From: CAYGZA01 sp964354135 | GTDB taxonomy: Bacteria > Planctomycetota > Planctomycetia > Pirellulales > Thermoguttaceae | NCBI GenBank assembly: GCA_964354135.1 | Contig: CAYGZA010000002.1 | Span: forward strand, 14,324 to 78,323 | Length of the DNA: 64,000 nucleotides | Direction: 5' to 3' | Shown here: piece after piece, positions 62,050-64,000 of the stretch | Layout of the letters: each line of letters starts with the position of its first letter | Position numbering within the stretch: the first letter of the stretch is position 1 | Translations under genes and position numbers: made by a program | Notes under the pieces: generated by a model | The model's database searches: none | What the model was told of the DNA's origin: nothing | What the model saw: only the letters and a program-made list of their open reading frames with translations

Positions 62050-62466
62050 GCCATGTGGGTCCCCGGAAAGTCGGCCGGACGCTCAGAACGAGACCCGCTG
62101 CCTTGGCTCTCCCGGGTGGGGGTGCTCTGCCGGACCTCACCCTTGGAGTAAGCGCATCGACAGCGGCGGTCCGTGCCACTGAGTGAGGGCCGGTTCATAC
62201 CCGAATCGCGCCGCGGCGGTCAAGGGCAGTTTTGCCCCGTAGGGGAAGCAGAATGGCCAAGAGGTGGGGAGAGTGCCCCGGAAAACGCGACCCTGCGATC
62301 CCCTCAGGATGCGCGGGGGCGGTCTGAATAAGGTTCCACGGCTCCGGGAGGGCGAGACACCTGCCGAGTCGGGCAAGAACGCCAGCTTGGCACCGACGTG
62401 CAAGGCTCGAGAGGAGTCTCGCCCTGCCGGAATCGCGCCACGTCCCTTGGCGCTACGTTCCGCGGC
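62050..62466. promoter_or_regulatory. Upstream region of the export block, 417 bases
   Basis: The stretch separates the carboxypeptidase-regulatory-like gene from wza. It should hold the main promoter of the polysaccharide block, but no convincing sigma70 elements stand out by eye. The only structure recognised is a 89-base inverted-repeat element at 62343-62431. Confidence 0.4.
62343..62431. mobile_element. MITE-like inverted-repeat element, 89 bases
   Basis: The left end TCCGGGAGGGCGAGACACCT (62343-62362) and the inverted right end (62412-62431) match at 18 of 20 positions, and weaker pairing continues 7-8 bases further inward. The centre has no gene. The ends differ in sequence from the other MITE in the window, so this is a separate family. 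It sits between two genes on the minus strand and could fold as a hairpin in a transcript. Confidence 0.65.
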
Positions 62467-63006
62467 TCACGGGCTGGCCGGCTGGCGACGGTTCGAGTTG
62501 TGGATCGCCACCGGCACGGCCACCGCCGTGGCCACCACGCCGGCGATTACCAGGGGGTTGGTGAGCCAAGTCTTCCAATGCGCGCCGCCATTGGGCTGGC
62601 CTCGGACGATCGGCTTGCCGGCCACCAGCACGGCCCCTTCTTGGGCGTTCGGGGGGGCGGTCCCAGGGCTCCAGAACCGGTAAACGCCCTGCCCTTCGTC
62701 GGCCACCAATTGGTAGACCCCGCCGCGGAGGCCCTTGACCGCAAAATAGCCCTCCTGGCCGCTTTTCGTCGTCGTCAGGTTCTTGTCCAGGTGTCGCACC
62801 GTAACCTGAGTATCTGCGACCCCCTTTCCCTGGGGGCTGACGACTTGCCCTACCAGGACGCCTCCGTCCCGAAGCGCCACGTCGACTGCGGCCGGTCGCG
62901 GCGGTTTTTCTTTCTCCTTCGCCGCAGCGAAGAGCGGTTCCGGCAGGCAGAAGCCCACGGCGGCCAGCCCCACCAACAATCCGTTCAGCACCTTCTTGAT
63001 CTTCAT
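62467..63006 (-). CDS. Exported carboxypeptidase-regulatory-like protein
   Basis: A 179-residue protein with a signal peptide (KVLNGLLVGLAAVGFCLPEP, cleavage near LFAAAKE). Residues about 40-105 are a carboxypeptidase regulatory-like beta-sandwich (LVGQVVSPQGKGVADTQVTV, GYFAVKGLRGGVYQL). A C-terminal hydrophobic helix (PLVIAGVVATAVAVPVAI) with a short basic tail likely anchors it to the membrane. ATG 63006 has AGGAAG upstream. The same architecture recurs next to exopolysaccharide genes in planctomycetes, so a role in surface assembly is plausible but unproved. Confidence 0.8.
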   Translation of the reverse strand: MKIKKVLNGLLVGLAAVGFCLPEPLFAAAKEKEKPPRPAAVDVALRDGGVLVGQVVSPQGKGVADTQVTVRHLDKNLTTTKSGQEGYFAVKGLRGGVYQLVADEGQGVYRFWSPGTAPPNAQEGAVLVAGKPIVRGQPNGGAHWKTWLTNPLVIAGVVATAVAVPVAIHNSNRRQPASP

Positions 63007-63237
63007 CGCTCACTTCCTGTGAAAAGGCCCAACGCTTCCGAGGGGCTTGCCCAACTCCGGGAAGCGAAATCACGCCCGTTTGATCGTCCCAACGACCTCA
63101 TCTTCGCCCGTTTCTGGTGCCGGTTTTGTCCGAGCGGTCACCGATCCCAAACCGCGATGACGGCTTTTCTCTATATCGGCCGAAGGGCGGCGCGGGTAAA
63201 ACCAGAAACTCGCACTCTTCGCAGTTCTCCTAAAGAC

Positions 63238-64000
63238 TCATTGCAAAAACCCGCTAGCCGCTGAAGGCTGCGTCCGGACGGCCTGCCCGACGGGAACCCC
63301 ACCTTGGCGGTGCCAGTTCCGGAAATGGTCGGCCAGTTCTCCCTCCACTCCGGGAACCCGCTGCCGCAAACGCTGACTGAAGAGCCCCGCCGGGACCCCG
63401 GAGCGGATGTCCGCCAAGAACTGGACCAACTCCGCCCTCCCCTCCGCCGGGCCGTGCAACATGAAGTGGACCCAAGCCCACGCGGCGCAGTAGTCGGGAT
63501 TCCGCATTTCCTTCAGGTCGGTTTTTTTCTCCAGATCCTCCACTCGCTCTATTTTCCTCCATCGCATCATCCAGCGGACATTGCCGCAGTAGGGATGATC
63601 GAAGGCCCTTTTCCCGCGTGGCACCTCGTAGTACTTGGCCAATCCTTCGTCCAGCCAAAGGGGTACCACGGGGAGTGCTGCGTGCAATAGCGCGTGGGTA
63701 CACTCGTGCCGCAGATCGTTCTCGAACTCCGGGCTCCGGTACGCAAGAACCATCCCCGGCCCCCCATTCTTCACGTACAAGGCCCGCCGATATGTCACGT
63801 TGGGGAAACGCCGCACCAAGAACCGGTCGTAAGTCGTCTTGCCGCGGAACAAGTGTACTTCGATCCGCTCTTCGGCAGGCGGGATCTCCAGGGCGGCGAC
63901 CAAGTCGGCCTGGAGCCGTTCCAATTCGCCCAGCAGCGGTTGGATTTCGCTCACGGGAAACTCGCTTTGGCACACGAAGGGCCCGAGGACCCGGGCGTCG
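63238..64000 (-). CDS. Metallopeptidase-like protein (HExxH), cut by the window edge
   Basis: The C-terminal 253 residues of a protein whose frame stays open to base 64000, so the true start is outside. The zinc motif is LRHECTHALLHAALP, with WLDEGLAKYYEVP downstream, as in DUF1570-like gluzincin peptidases of planctomycetes; the glutamate in DEGLA is the likely third ligand. Residues upstream of GTG 63975 (VLGPFVCQSEFP) continue the same fold, which argues against that codon as the start. Its role is unknown. It is co-directional with the polysaccharide locus and 231 bases from its nearest gene. Confidence 0.75.
   Translation of the reverse strand, partial: DARVLGPFVCQSEFPVSEIQPLLGELERLQADLVAALEIPPAEERIEVHLFRGKTTYDRFLVRRFPNVTYRRALYVKNGGPGMVLAYRSPEFENDLRHECTHALLHAALPVVPLWLDEGLAKYYEVPRGKRAFDHPYCGNVRWMMRWRKIERVEDLEKKTDLKEMRNPDYCAAWAWVHFMLHGPAEGRAELVQFLADIRSGVPAGLFSQRLRQRVPGVEGELADHFRNWHRQGGVPVGQAVRTQPSAASGFLQ

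Noticed and set aside
1..64000. CRISPR arrays, tRNA and rRNA genes, prophage modules, replication origin
   Set aside because: No regularly spaced repeats, cloverleaf-like sequence, rRNA stretch, phage structural gene or DnaA-box cluster was noticed on reading both strands.

Overview
The window looks like a chromosomal segment of a high-GC member of the Planctomycetota. This rests on gene content, because no rRNA, tRNA or ribosomal-protein marker is present. The pointers are tandem sulfatases, a lipoprotein leucine-rich-repeat protein of planctomycete style, large secreted multidomain glycan-active proteins, an HzsA-related cytochrome-like protein, ECF sigma factors with membrane partners, and many GTG starts.

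Layout. (1) 1-7163: sugar-polymer catabolism (two sulfatases, a GH-A-like glycosidase, a secreted beta-helix protein), interrupted by a small VapBC-like module and a beheaded serine hydrolase. (2) 7295-11284: a complete four-gene group 3b-type NAD(P)-linked [NiFe] hydrogenase operon (beta, gamma, delta, alpha) behind a good sigma70-like promoter. (3) 11412-25266: a large PQQ-propeller protein, gene debris (an oxidoreductase fragment and a GyrI-like domain without its DNA-binding half), creatininase plus enolase-superfamily genes, a leucine-rich-repeat lipoprotein, a 1364-residue glucuronidase-like/FnIII/LamG protein, a nucleotidyltransferase and a Tat-exported barrel protein. (4) 25267-29640: a gene-poor stretch with small exported proteins, a TlpA-like thioredoxin and relics of a tyrosine integrase and an IS66 transposase. 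(5) 29640-34489: two ECF sigma factor modules flanking a GlmU-like nucleotidyltransferase; one module carries a 127-bp MITE-like element. (6) 34943-39589: the HzsA-related protein and an XRE-ImmA/DUF4411 toxin-antitoxin-like pair. (7) 39740-62049, probably with 62467-63006: a large exopolysaccharide locus, nearly all on the minus strand.

How the polysaccharide locus fits together (inference from families). PglF-type dehydratase makes a UDP-4-keto-6-deoxy sugar. A fused PglD-PglE protein aminates and acetylates it. A PglC/WcaJ-type phosphoglycosyltransferase loads it on undecaprenyl phosphate. Three glycosyltransferases extend it, and acetyl-, methyl-, carbamoyl- and FemAB-type transferases decorate the product. 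A Wzx flippase, two O-antigen ligase/polymerase-type proteins, a BY-kinase and a Wza-type export lipoprotein complete assembly and export. Many of these genes overlap by 4 bases, suggesting translational coupling. The window ends inside a secreted or cell-associated metallopeptidase-like gene.

No CRISPR array, prophage, tRNA or origin was seen. The most unusual items are the hydrogenase large subunit that ends exactly at its last metal-ligand region histidine, the PglD-PglE fusion, the MITE whose terminal repeats keep compensatory base changes, and the tandem Tat/Sec leaders on the PQQ-propeller gene.
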